Shown: positions 1-7,769, counted from the stretch's first letter. The stretch is 64,000 nt of DNA from Mycolicibacterium sphagni (GCF_002250655.1 NZ_NOZR01000028.1:20837-84836); one strand, 5' to 3'. Program-made: numbers and translations. Notes: generated by a model from the sequence alone, not told the origin.

Positions 1-938
1 AGGGCTGGACCATTGCCGAGGACGCCGGGCGCGGATGGCGCCGCACCGTCGCTTCGCCCCGGCCCACGACGATCCTGGAGACCGACGTGATCGCCCGGCT
101 GCTCAACGACGGCGCGATCGTCGTCGCCGTCGGGGGCGGCGGCATCCCGGTGGCCCTCGAACATGACGGCACCGTGATCGGGGTGGAAGCCGTCGTCGAC
201 AAGGACATCGCCTCCGGACTGCTGGCCCACGAGCTGGGCGCTGACCTTCTGATGATTCCGACCGGTGTGGCGCGGGTGGCCATCGGGTTCGGGACACCCG
301 CCGAGACGTGGCTCGACGCGATCACGGTCGAGCAGGCTCGCGACTACATCGACTCCGGCCAGTTCGGGAAGGGGTCGATGGAACCGAAGGTGCGGGCCGT
401 CGCCGATTTCGTGGCCGCCACACCCGGCGCCGTCGGCGTCATCGGGGCGGCCGAAGAGATTCCGGCGATCCTGGCCGGCACGTCGGGAACGAGGATCGTC
501 GGCGACACCGCTGCGACGCCACGTGAGGCCGAAACTGACAGCCGTGCAGTGCTATTGGCGGTCAACGGCACCCTGATGCGCGGGCTGAAGCTGTCGCCGA
601 ACATGGCCGCCGCCGGCGCCACCTTCATCCGGGAGGCCGTCACCGAGCCGGTCTACCGGCTGTGGACTATCAACGACGACCATCCCGCGATGGTCCGGGT
701 GACTGATGGCTCGGGGGTTGGTGTGGCGGTCGAGGTGTGGGAGGTGCCTGCGACGGGTCTGGCCGGAATCCTGCTCAAGGAGCCACCCGGGCTGTCGATC
801 GGCAAGGTCAACCTCGACGACGGCTCGACGGTGCTCGGTGTGCTCGGTGAGCCCGCACTGGTCGAGGGCCAGCGGGAGATCAGCGAGTTCGGGGGGTGGC
901 GGGCGTACACGGCCGCCAATAACGGGACGGTGGCCTAG
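1..938 (+). CDS. Carbamate kinase fused to an allophanate-hydrolase C-terminal-like domain (5' partial)
   Basis: The frame is open from base 3, so the true start lies left of the window. The first ~170 visible residues are the C-terminal half of carbamate kinase (carbamoyl phosphate + ADP to ATP + carbamate): GWTIAEDAGRGWRR, the VAVGGGGIPV nucleotide-binding loop, an invariant DKD and the closing FGKGSMEPKVRA segment. After a short linker comes ~130 residues that fit the C-terminal domain of allophanate hydrolase (AtzF/DUR1,2): an LMRG turn, EPVYRLWTI, GVAVEVWEVP, and the end EFGGWRAYTA. Ordinary carbamate kinases stop before this domain. The fusion suggests carbamate or carboxylated-urea chemistry, as in allantoin, oxamate, guanidine or urea use. 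The operon lies outside the window, so the substrate is inferred. Both domain calls are solid; the combined role is not. Confidence 0.85.
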   Translation, partial: GWTIAEDAGRGWRRTVASPRPTTILETDVIARLLNDGAIVVAVGGGGIPVALEHDGTVIGVEAVVDKDIASGLLAHELGADLLMIPTGVARVAIGFGTPAETWLDAITVEQARDYIDSGQFGKGSMEPKVRAVADFVAATPGAVGVIGAAEEIPAILAGTSGTRIVGDTAATPREAETDSRAVLLAVNGTLMRGLKLSPNMAAAGATFIREAVTEPVYRLWTINDDHPAMVRVTDGSGVGVAVEVWEVPATGLAGILLKEPPGLSIGKVNLDDGSTVLGVLGEPALVEGQREISEFGGWRAYTAANNGTVA

Positions 939-960
939 CCACAGACGGTGGAGATCATCA

Positions 961-975
961 CTCCGCCGGGCGGAG
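961..975. terminator. Short GC hairpin after the carbamate kinase gene
   Basis: A perfect 7-bp inverted repeat with a one-base centre (CTCCGCC g GGCGGAG) lies 23 bases after the stop codon. There is no T tract, as is common for mycobacterial terminators. Function is inferred from position only. Confidence 0.35.
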
Positions 976-979
976 CAAT

Positions 980-1114
980 TCAGCGTGTGTCCGCCTTGCC
1001 GTCGCCATCTGTGGTGGGGAAGTCGATTGGATCCAGCCGCATATACGGATTCGCCCTGACGAGATCGAGAAGCTTCTCCCGCTCGGCATCGCTGTCCGAG
1101 TCTGGTGCGGTCAT
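980..1114 (-). CDS. Possible 44-residue acidic protein
   Basis: A small ATG frame on the minus strand encodes an acidic peptide (MTAPDSDSDAEREKLLDLV..., with NPYMRLDPIDFP in the middle). Its ATG overlaps the TGA of a preceding minus-strand frame in a TGATG arrangement, which hints at translational coupling. The upstream frame (ending ...YARQLVSTLVTFI) has no clear start and may be a remnant. No family is recognised. It could be a small antitoxin-like protein or chance. Confidence 0.25.
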   Translation of the reverse strand: MTAPDSDSDAEREKLLDLVRANPYMRLDPIDFPTTDGDGKADTR

Positions 1115-1559
1115 CAGATGAACGTTACGAGCGTTGAGACCAGCTGGCGTGCGTAGTCGGCCACTCGATTTCCCGCCTTGGCGGGAGTTCGATTTCGGCC
1201 TCTGCTATTCGACGTACAGGCAGTCCGGATCGGTGCACTTACGCTCGATGTCCACGCTCATCGGAAGAGTGGACAACAAGCCGTAGACGCTCAAAGTCCG
1301 TTCGATCAACTCGCTGGCGCAGTCGAATACCGGACACGGCAGGTCTGCGCCGCGCCACGGTGACGTGCGGTAGCCGCTCATAGCTAAAAAGGTAGGAGTC
1401 GGACACGGGGGCTGGCGACAGCTGCGTGCCGAACGGTGCATCTCCGAGGCTGAATAGTCATCAAGCCGTAGCCCACCCAAGGGGAGATCGTCGTTGGCTG
1501 GAACTTTGTGGGAAGTTTGATCGTTTAACCAAGCGTCGCCCTGATAAGCGTCTGGCTCG
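1115..1559. other. Gene-poor stretch
   Basis: Only short open frames with no recognisable protein features occur here. A 14-bp inverted repeat (CCCGCC tt GGCGGG) sits near 1172-1185. A minus-strand frame ending at 1205 has four Cys residues but resembles nothing I know. Confidence 0.4.
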
Positions 1560-1680
1560 CGTGGTCAGTACTCCGGGGCGGTGCGCCTGTGAATGGCCTG
1601 TCCCCCCGGGCCGCGCGGGTGGGCTGAGACGGGTCGGTGCTTCTCGACCCCCCTGTGCGGCAACGGCCCGTCTCAGCGAA
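1560..1680 (+). ncRNA. Candidate structured RNA resembling the actinobacterial 6C motif
   Basis: Two runs of six cytosines (1602-1607 and 1648-1653) each fall in the loop of a predicted hairpin. In the first, GGCC pairs with GGCC around a ten-base loop containing C6. In the second, an 11-bp perfect stem, GCTGAGACGGG (1623-1633) with CCCGTCTCAGC (1667-1677), encloses the other C6 run. Two neighbouring hairpins with C6 loops is the defining look of the 6C RNA found across Actinobacteria. Boundaries are approximate, and a covariance-model search is needed to confirm. Confidence 0.5.
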
Positions 1681-1713
1681 CCGCCGCCTTCCGACGTAGA
1701 CGAAGGTCATTCC

Positions 1714-1733
1714 CTCGAGTTTCGAAACTCGAG
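1714..1733. repeat. 20-bp perfect palindrome
   Basis: The sequence CTCGAGTTTC followed directly by its reverse complement GAAACTCGAG lies 36 bases beyond the C-rich hairpins. It may end that transcript or be a dimeric repressor site. No repressor gene is adjacent. Confidence 0.5.
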
Positions 1734-2075
1734 CCCGTGATGTGGAATTTCTTTTCGTGAGATATCGCTTGGCCCGAGTGTGTACCCGCATCTCTTCTGA
1801 GCGGTCGTGAATGCTCTTGCCTGCGGAATGCCTGTCAATCGACTGAAGAAGTCCGGGGGATTTCGTCCGTATTGAACGAAGGAAAGTGGCCTCGGCAAGG
1901 AGTTCCCGCCAGTGGTCAAATCGGTTATTTGGGTTGCGACAAGACTCCTTTCTTTAGCTCTCTAAAGCACCCATCCTTTTCTGCCGAAACAGGCGTACGA
2001 TCCCACGCAGAAACGCCTCAATTAGAGCGTTGGCTCAGGACGCGATGTGGAGGTCGAACGCCATGAAGCAGCCAG

Positions 2076-2714
2076 GTGACGGTCCGCAAGTCGAAAACCA
2101 ACTTGAAGGCGAAGACGATGATCCAGGAGGGGGCGGCTACGGCGGACACCAAACCACCGACAGCCCAGCAGAAGCCTTCTGAATTGTCCGAGCACGAATC
2201 GGCCGAAACCACGGAACCCGCGACCGCAGGCAAGGTCTTCGAAAGTCTTGTAGGTACCTTGCTGGCGAGCGAGGAGGACCGCCGCAAGCGCGTTGACGGA
2301 CGCGCTGCTGCCGTCCTCGCGACGAGCTCGACGATTCTGACGATCATCTTCGGGCTGACGGTTTTCGTCTCTGGCAAAGACTACATATTCAAAAATTTCT
2401 ATGCCATTTGGTTCTTGATACTCGCGATCGTGGCATTTGTCGCTTCGGCATTGGTTGCCATAGTAATCCAGGCTTACGGCTTTCCGTACTTGACACTTAA
2501 CAATGAAACCCTGGAGAGTTTAGGCGATCATTGGTCGGATACTGAAGACTCCGCGAGGCAAATGTGGGTTAAAAGTCAAGCCGTGACAATAATTAGTCTA
2601 CGCAGCAGCAATGATAAAAAATCTGACCTCGCAACATTCAGTTTGGGCTTCGAGCTTGCAGCTATCGCCTTGCTCGCGTTGTCTGTAGCGTTCGAACTTC
2701 ACACAAAGCTCTGA
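2076..2714 (+). CDS. Orphan three-helix membrane protein
   Basis: 212 residues from GTG 2076. An ATG at 2118 with GAAGG about 8 bases upstream is an equally good start (198 residues). The N-terminal third is polar and charged. A basic stretch (EEDRRKRVDGRAAAVLATSS) then leads into two hydrophobic helices around residues 80-100 and 107-133, a polar middle, and a last helix near 186-208. Base composition is clearly more AT-rich than the rest of the window (many AAT, TTT and ATA codons), suggesting recent transfer. The layout of a charged helix running into paired membrane segments is shared by uncharacterised proteins of accessory regions. I do not recognise a named family and assign no function. 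Confidence 0.6.
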   Translation: MTVRKSKTNLKAKTMIQEGAATADTKPPTAQQKPSELSEHESAETTEPATAGKVFESLVGTLLASEEDRRKRVDGRAAAVLATSSTILTIIFGLTVFVSGKDYIFKNFYAIWFLILAIVAFVASALVAIVIQAYGFPYLTLNNETLESLGDHWSDTEDSARQMWVKSQAVTIISLRSSNDKKSDLATFSLGFELAAIALLALSVAFELHTKL

Positions 2715-2865
2715 CGTGCGCTCGGCTGCCGTCTGGCATTCGGGTTTTGGCTGTGACAATCGTTGCGGCGAGGCAGCCGCTCAAGAAATCCGCGGCAACT
2801 CAATGTCCCCTCGTGGTCAACGCGCCGTCGCTCGGGGTGAATAGCGCAAGCTTCGGCGTAGCAAA

Positions 2866-2899
2866 ACCACCTTTAACCAGCGCCCGGCAGGAATCGAAC
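2866..2899 (-). other. Degenerate copy of the tRNA-Arg 3' end: candidate distal attachment site
   Basis: The 34 bases match 21525-21560, which is the 3' end of the intact tRNA-Arg(UCU) plus its immediate downstream flank. There are three mismatches and a two-base gap. Both copies share the flank ACCACCT, CAGCGCCC and the T-arm GGCAGGAATCGAAC, in the same orientation. The rest of the tRNA is absent here. This is what the displaced tRNA end left by integration of an island at the tRNA gene looks like. Confidence 0.65.
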
Positions 2900-2922
2900 G
2901 TGCAAGACCGAATGCACGCGAA

Positions 2923-4062
2923 TTACCCGCCGAGGTTGCTGCTCCAGCGTTCTTCGATCCGGCCGAATCGCCAGATGGAGATGGCGATGAGCCAGGAGAG
3001 AACGAACAGGGCGACGATGATGTAGCCGACGTGGTCGAGGTTGATGTTGGCGATCGCGGCCAGAGGGCCGGATTCGATGTGGAGTCGGTCTGCGAGGACG
3101 CCGACGAGTTCGATGGTGCCGATGATGAGGGCGACGGCCACCGACAGGGTGGTGATGGTCATGTTGTAGAAGATCTTGCGGACGGGTTTGGCGAAGGCCC
3201 AGCCGTAGGCGTAGTTCATGAAGACGCCGTCGGTGGTGTCCATGAGGGACATGCCGGCTGCGAACAGAATCGGTAGCACGAGGATGGCGTAGAAGGGCAG
3301 GTTGAAGGCAGCAGCGCCGCCGGCCAGGACCAGCAGTCCGACTTCGGTGGCGGTGTCGAAGCCGAGGCCGAACAGGACGCCGATGGGGTAGATGTGCCAG
3401 GGTTTGGTCACTGACTTGGTCAGGCCGCCGAGGAAGCGGTTCATGAATCCGCGTGAATCGAGCTGCTTTTCGAGTTCGGCTTCGTCGTAGCGGCCTTGCT
3501 TGAGTTCGCGGAACACTTTGATGATGCCCAGCAGGGCGATGAGGTTCAGGATGCCGATGATCCAGAGGAACACTCCGGACACCGACGGGCCGATCAAGCC
3601 GGTGATGGTGTGCAGTGGTGAGTTTTCGTCTTCGACGGGTCCGACGAGGGCTCGCACTCCCACCGACAGCAGGAAGGCGAGCGCGAACACGATGGTGGAG
3701 TGGCCGAGAGAGAACCAGAACCCGACCGACAGGGGTTTGCGGTCGATGCGGTTCTGCAGGTTGTCGGCGATGAGTTTGCGGGTGGTGTTGTCAACGGCCG
3801 CGATGTGGTCGGCGTCGAACGCGTGCCGTAATCCAAAGGTGTAGGCCAGAATTCCGACCCCGACAGTGAATACGGGATGGTCCCCACCGAGGCGGTAGTG
3901 CTCGGGAACCACAAACGCGAACAGCACTCCGAAGCCGATCAGGTGCAGCGCGATGATGAACCCGTACATCCCGACCAGTGACCGTTTGTCTGCGCGCGAT
4001 AAGGAGCGGCGAAATTGTGCGATGCCGCCGGCAGGCGCACCCTCGATCTCGGATGTGGTCAC
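2923..4062 (-). CDS. NiCoT-family nickel/cobalt permease
   Basis: An integral membrane permease for Ni2+ and/or Co2+ uptake. The family signature HAFDADHIAAVDNTTRK (HxxxDHI type) is present near the start of the second membrane segment, followed by a second conserved segment around GFWFSLGHSTIVF and several further helices. I chose GTG 4062 (VTTSEIEGAPAGG, about 379 residues) because the longer reading from 4170 would run into the regulator gene that ends at 4133. The gene lies 70 bases downstream of an ArsR-type regulator on the same strand, so metal-dependent control is likely. Ni versus Co preference cannot be read from sequence. Confidence 0.9.
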   Translation of the reverse strand: MTTSEIEGAPAGGIAQFRRSLSRADKRSLVGMYGFIIALHLIGFGVLFAFVVPEHYRLGGDHPVFTVGVGILAYTFGLRHAFDADHIAAVDNTTRKLIADNLQNRIDRKPLSVGFWFSLGHSTIVFALAFLLSVGVRALVGPVEDENSPLHTITGLIGPSVSGVFLWIIGILNLIALLGIIKVFRELKQGRYDEAELEKQLDSRGFMNRFLGGLTKSVTKPWHIYPIGVLFGLGFDTATEVGLLVLAGGAAAFNLPFYAILVLPILFAAGMSLMDTTDGVFMNYAYGWAFAKPVRKIFYNMTITTLSVAVALIIGTIELVGVLADRLHIESGPLAAIANINLDHVGYIIVALFVLSWLIAISIWRFGRIEERWSSNLGG

Positions 4063-4132
4063 GAAGGCCCAGCGTATTCGCCATCTGATCGTCTGTCTAG
4101 GTGAAAAGATGAGCGGAGGCGATCCCGCGCTG

Positions 4133-4453
4133 TCAGCTGCGGCGGGCACCGATCCAGTGCAGCAGGTCATGCACCGTGTCGTTGCTCAGCTGGTAGTTCA
4201 CTGTACGTCCGACCCGGGTGCAGGCGACCCATCCCTGACGACGCAAGATCCTAAGGGCCTGCGACACGGTGTTCTCCGGCCGGCCGATTGCGGCGGCAAG
4301 ATCGCCCACGCAGATATCGGGTGTGCGGTGTAAGGCGAGCAGGATTTCCAGGCGGTTCGGGTCGGACAACATGTCGAAGCGGGCCGCCCAACTGGTGGTG
4401 TCGACATCGGTGAGCGTCGACCGCACCGCACCCACGCCGACCGGTTGCTCCAT
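4133..4453 (-). CDS. ArsR/SmtB-family metal-responsive repressor
   Basis: About 106 residues with the winged helix-turn-helix of the ArsR family. DMLSDPNRLEILLAL is helix 2-3, and DLAAAIGRPENTVSQALRILRRQGWV is the recognition helix region, followed by a beta-wing (RVGRTVNYQL). There is a single Cys before it (PDICVGDL) rather than the CxC of lead/cadmium sensors. Family members dissociate from DNA on binding metal. Its place directly upstream of the Ni/Co permease argues for nickel or cobalt sensing, as with mycobacterial NmtR and KmtR. ATG 4474 is an alternative start seven codons upstream. Confidence 0.88.
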   Translation of the reverse strand: MEQPVGVGAVRSTLTDVDTTSWAARFDMLSDPNRLEILLALHRTPDICVGDLAAAIGRPENTVSQALRILRRQGWVACTRVGRTVNYQLSNDTVHDLLHWIGARRS

Positions 4454-4648
4454 GCTCGCAATGTAGCCAAACATCGACGGTCACCGCGTTGATCTAGGAA
4501 ATGCGGTGACGAGAAGCGATGTGTCCCAGTCGCTTTAGTTTTCGATGAGGCGGTCGGCCGAGGCGCGCACCGCCTCGCGGAGAGGTGGAGCCTGATGTGC
4601 TGCATCGACTTTTCGCGCCCGGCCGACCGATAAGCCCAACCTATCACC

Positions 4649-4664
4649 TGAACATCTGAACATC
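4649..4664. promoter_or_regulatory. Tandem TGAACATC direct repeat between arsR and sodA
   Basis: Two exact, directly adjacent copies of TGAACATC lie in the divergent gap between the ArsR gene and sodA, 64 bases before the sodA start. This is a plausible operator for the neighbouring metal regulator. No experiment or consensus supports it beyond position and repetition. Confidence 0.35.
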
Positions 4665-4727
4665 TAGACTGATGTCGATCGCAACCCACCGCGGACGTCC
4701 TTCGACGCGGTCGCGGAAAGGAAATAC

Positions 4728-5357
4728 ATGACCGAGTACTTCTTGCCCGAGTTGGACTATGACTACGGCGCGTTGGAACCCCATATCTCTGGGCAGATCA
4801 ACGAGATTCACCACAGCAAGCATCACGCGGCCTACGTCAAAGGTCTCAACGACGCAATTGCCAAACTGGAGGAAGCCCGCGCCAACGACGACCACGCTGC
4901 GATCTTCCTCAACGAGAAGAACCTGGCGTTTCACCTCGGCGGGCACGTAAATCATTCGATCTGGTGGAAGAACCTCTCTCCGAACGGCGGGGATAAGCCT
5001 GAGGGTGATCTGGCGGCCGCGATCGACGACCAGTTCGGCTCGTTCGACAAGTTCCGCGCGCAGTTCACCGCGGCCGCCAATGGTCTACAAGGCTCCGGAT
5101 GGGCTGTGTTGGGCTATGACACCCTCGGGGGCAAACTGCTGACGTTCCAGCTGTACGACCAGCAGGCCAACGTTCCGCTCGGCATCATCCCGTTGCTGCA
5201 GGTCGACATGTGGGAGCACGCCTACTATCTGCAGTACAAGAACGTCAAAGCCGATTACGTGAAAGCGTTTTGGAATGTCGTCAATTGGGCCGATGTGCAG
5301 GACCGGTTCACTGCGGCCAGCACCAAGACCGCAGGCAGCCGCCCGGGCCCGCTATAG
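4728..5357 (+). CDS. sodA: Superoxide dismutase, Fe/Mn family (Mn-type)
   Basis: Converts superoxide to hydrogen peroxide and oxygen. The 209-residue protein is a full-length mycobacterial SodA: start MTEYFLPELDYDYGALEPHI, HSKHHAAYVKG with the first metal His, GGHVNHSIWW, and DMWEHAYYLQYKN with Asp and His ligands. In M. tuberculosis the iron enzyme has His at the position in YDHQ; here it is YDQQ. Gln there is the manganese-type residue. An ATG with GGAAAGG upstream sets the start. It is divergent from the ArsR gene and sits in a metal-transport cluster. In Streptomyces, iron SOD is repressed by nickel, which gives a precedent for linking SOD to Ni genes, but regulation here is inferred. Confidence 0.95.
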   Translation: MTEYFLPELDYDYGALEPHISGQINEIHHSKHHAAYVKGLNDAIAKLEEARANDDHAAIFLNEKNLAFHLGGHVNHSIWWKNLSPNGGDKPEGDLAAAIDDQFGSFDKFRAQFTAAANGLQGSGWAVLGYDTLGGKLLTFQLYDQQANVPLGIIPLLQVDMWEHAYYLQYKNVKADYVKAFWNVVNWADVQDRFTAASTKTAGSRPGPL

Positions 5358-5377
5358 AGGTCTGGCAAGCTGAGCAG

Positions 5378-6169
5378 ATGGCAGTGCCCGTCCCGGCTGA
5401 CCGAGTGCGCGAGGCGCTGGTTTCCGCAAGCGAGATCGGACCGTATTTTGCGGTGGAATCCGCTGTGGCACAGGAGGAATGGCACACCGTTGCCGACCTG
5501 TGGGCTGGAACGGGATGTTTGTCGGAACGGGTGACCACAGCGCGCGAATACCTGAGTTCGCGCACCAACACCGAAGTCGACCTGCGGGCGTCGGCGTCGA
5601 TCAGCTCGCTCGGTTTCATCTCCAGGCTGGTGTCGCCTGCGTTGGCTACCGCCTGCTTGGCGGGAGTGATACCCCGGCTCGACCCGCATCACATGTATTG
5701 GCGCCCGGTGGTCGGCGGCCCTGTGCCGATCGCGTTTGATGCTACGGACGGCATGACGGCGAGTACCGCCGCCGAGGCTGCCGCCGAGCTGGAGCGTGCG
5801 GTGTTGTCGGCGTGCGTAGAGCCGGTTCTGACCGCGTACTCAAGAGAGTTCGCACTGTCGCTGCGGGTGTTGCGCGGCAACGTTGCTTCGGCGCTCGCCG
5901 GTGCGGCCGGCATGCTGATTCGGGCCCGGCGTTCCCTTCGACTCGACCCGGTCGAGGTTGTCCACGCCATGCTCGCGCAGCCGTCCTTGATCGGGACGGG
6001 CCACTATGAGCGCCCGTTCGATGGTCGGCCTGAGCGCTTCTTTGTTCGGCACAACTGTTGCCTGTTTTATCGAGTCCCGGGCGGCGGCACGTGCGGTGAC
6101 TGCGTGCTTGTCCCGGACACCGAACGACTCGAGATGTGGCGTGCGACAGTGGCCCCAGCCGGGGGATAA
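5378..6169 (+). CDS. FhuF-like 2Fe-2S ferric-siderophore reductase family protein
   Basis: 263 residues from ATG 5378 (MAVPVPADRVREAL), 20 bases after sodA; the frame also runs back into sodA, but that part is a shadow. The C-terminus carries the FhuF 2Fe-2S motif, Cys-Cys followed by Cys-x2-Cys (HNCCLFYR ... GTCGDCVL). The central part is the helical FhuF-like domain. FhuF proteins reduce ferric siderophores to release iron. Being directly behind sodA, it may be co-transcribed, linking iron release with superoxide defence. The substrate is unknown. Confidence 0.75.
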   Translation: MAVPVPADRVREALVSASEIGPYFAVESAVAQEEWHTVADLWAGTGCLSERVTTAREYLSSRTNTEVDLRASASISSLGFISRLVSPALATACLAGVIPRLDPHHMYWRPVVGGPVPIAFDATDGMTASTAAEAAAELERAVLSACVEPVLTAYSREFALSLRVLRGNVASALAGAAGMLIRARRSLRLDPVEVVHAMLAQPSLIGTGHYERPFDGRPERFFVRHNCCLFYRVPGGGTCGDCVLVPDTERLEMWRATVAPAGG

Positions 6170-6214
6170 CTGAACTAACCGGCTGAGGCCACTCGTGGCG
6201 CTGCGCCCATCCGA

Positions 6215-6973
6215 TCACCGCTGGGTGACTGGATCCTTCTGCGGGACGGATGGCGGGTTGTTGGGCGAGGACGTCGCCGCCCGGCTCCCCAGCCAGCCGC
6301 CAAAGATCCCGACGATCGCCCAGAACAGTGCGTAGCTGCCCAGGGAGCGGATCCGGAAACTCCAGATCAACTGGGCTGGGATCCCCTCCGGATAGGGGTC
6401 GCTGACGCTGGGGAAGACGAACATGATGAGGCCGATCACCACGACCGGGGTCACGATCGCGAGAATCCACCGAACATCGTCCGAGATGCGTCCCTTGAGC
6501 CGCGCAACCAGCAGCTGGATGGCGACAAACGCGACGATGCTCGTAGCGATCAGCAGCAATTCCCAGAAGCCGCGCTTCCACACAGTCTCGCCGTTGCCCA
6601 TTCCTGGTGGCAGAAACGGGTAACGGATCCACGGGACGACCGCGGTAAGCAGAAACGCCACACTTGCCAAAGCGGTGGAGGCTCGCACGTCGCCGAGGCC
6701 ACTGATGATGCGGTGACGGAGGTAGACGTAGAGCGTGCCGAACAGGAATGACAAGACGAGGCTGACGAACACGATCGCCACCATCCCGCCTACCACTTGT
6801 TGGCTTCGGGTGAACAGCTCCGGGTCTGCGGGGCCCTCGGGGGGCAGGGAATCCTCAAAGTCCAGTCCGGCTCGGATCACGGGCTCGCCCAGGATCCGCA
6901 GGTACAGGGCACAGAGGATGCCGGCGGAGAGACCCGCGAGCAGGTATCGCCTGATCACGGCGCCATAAGTCAT
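6215..6973 (-). CDS. cbtA: Cobalt transporter subunit CbtA
   Basis: 252-residue membrane protein. It starts MTYGAVIRRYLLAGLSAGIL, a typical CbtA first helix, followed by a periplasmic loop with FTRSQQVVGG and four or more further helices (VAIVFVSLVLSFLFGTLYV, ASTALASVAFLLTAVVPW, LLLIATSIVAFVAIQLLV, WILAIVTPVVVIGLIMFVF). CbtA and CbtB form a predicted cobalt uptake system usually under B12 control. The gene follows cbtB after 12 bases, with AAGGGA upstream of its ATG. The family function rests on genomic context in the literature rather than full biochemistry. Confidence 0.88.
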   Translation of the reverse strand: MTYGAVIRRYLLAGLSAGILCALYLRILGEPVIRAGLDFEDSLPPEGPADPELFTRSQQVVGGMVAIVFVSLVLSFLFGTLYVYLRHRIISGLGDVRASTALASVAFLLTAVVPWIRYPFLPPGMGNGETVWKRGFWELLLIATSIVAFVAIQLLVARLKGRISDDVRWILAIVTPVVVIGLIMFVFPSVSDPYPEGIPAQLIWSFRIRSLGSYALFWAIVGIFGGWLGSRAATSSPNNPPSVPQKDPVTQR

Positions 6974-6985
6974 TGGTCAGTTCCC

Positions 6986-7219
6986 TTAATGGCAAGCGAT
7001 GCCGAGGAAGTGACGACCGTCGTGGAAGAACTCGTGCAGGTGGTTCCAGACATTCGGGGCGATGTCTTGGCCCAGGAACGCATACGTGATCCAGAGCAGG
7101 GTGATTACCACGGCGATCCACGCGAGCGCGGGGATGTGGATGGCGGCCGGAGTGGCAGTGTCGGGTGCGCTGGGCGCGGCGACAGGCGCCGATGGCGGGG
7201 CAGTCAGAATTGCGGTCAT
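6986..7219 (-). CDS. cbtB: Cobalt transporter subunit CbtB
   Basis: Small single-helix protein: a Pro/Ala-rich N-terminus, one membrane helix (ALAWIAVVITLLWITYAFLG), then a His-rich tail (WNHLHEFFHDGRHFLGIACH) that fits metal delivery. I chose ATG 7219 because GGAG lies six bases upstream; ATG 7231 would add four residues. It is the first gene after a cobalamin riboswitch on the same strand and is followed by cbtA. Confidence 0.88.
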   Translation of the reverse strand: MTAILTAPPSAPVAAPSAPDTATPAAIHIPALAWIAVVITLLWITYAFLGQDIAPNVWNHLHEFFHDGRHFLGIACH

Positions 7220-7239
7220 TACAGTCTCCATCTCTCGTG

Positions 7240-7375
7240 GTGGGCAACCAAAACGGTGCGGCGACCGGGTATCTGGCTTCCAGTCCTTCGTGTCTACGAC
7301 ACGTCGAGCCAGTCACAGTTGCGGGACAGCCCCGGTTTCGCACCGGTGTTCCCCTGACGCTGATCAGATAGTAGT
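7240..7375 (-). promoter_or_regulatory. Cobalamin riboswitch upstream of cbtBA
   Basis: Read on the minus strand, the leader contains the conserved core elements: CACCGGTGCGAAACCGGGG, then GCTGTCCCGCAACTGTGA, and at the 3' side GAAGCCAGATACCCG (the B12 box, 7262-7286). These occur in the right order and spacing for an adenosylcobalamin riboswitch. It ends just before cbtB, so cobalt import is expected to shut down when B12 is plentiful. Outer limits are approximate. Confidence 0.93.
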
Positions 7376-7514
7376 TTGCGGCGCCTGAGCTGCACAAGGA
7401 ACGCAGTGAATTCGTCGCAGCGACCATTCGATATCTCGATCGAAGTGCGTCATCTGCAGCGCGCTTAGCGGCACAATGGCCTGGGTGCACACGGTCGTCG
7501 AACAAGGAGAAGCC

Positions 7515-7652
7515 ATGTCCCGCAATGCCGGAGATCGATACGAATGCAAAGTCTGTGGTTCGGTGCTGGTCTACGAGAAGCCATGCCCCTGTACCTCGCC
7601 CACCGAGCATGCCGAGATGTGCTGCGATCAACCAATGGTCAGCACTGGTTAG
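7515..7652 (+). CDS. Desulforedoxin-like 45-residue metal-binding protein
   Basis: The ATG has a strong ribosome site (AAGGAG, five bases upstream). The 45 residues carry YECKVCGSVLVYE near the start and EMCCDQPM near the end. That is the Cys-x2-Cys plus Cys-Cys layout of desulforedoxin and of the N-terminal domain of desulfoferrodoxin, which bind one Fe (or Zn). A further CPC lies between. It is short enough to be missed by ordinary gene calling. It is divergent from the cobalt operon and convergent with the copper operon. The role is unknown; redox or metal storage is plausible. Confidence 0.7.
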   Translation: MSRNAGDRYECKVCGSVLVYEKPCPCTSPTEHAEMCCDQPMVSTG

Positions 7653-7769
7653 CGATCCACGCGACTCGTCACACCAGAGCCACGCCCGGGGTCGCGAGCC
7701 GGTTCCGTTGCACCGCAGGAACTCCTGAAGGTGCCGCGGGCTCAACGTCGTTGTCTCGCATGGGTGAAC

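Noticed and set aside
1525..1791. 88-codon minus-strand frame over the C-rich hairpins
   Set aside because: Arg/Thr-rich with no ribosome site; the inverted repeats on the plus strand explain the region better.
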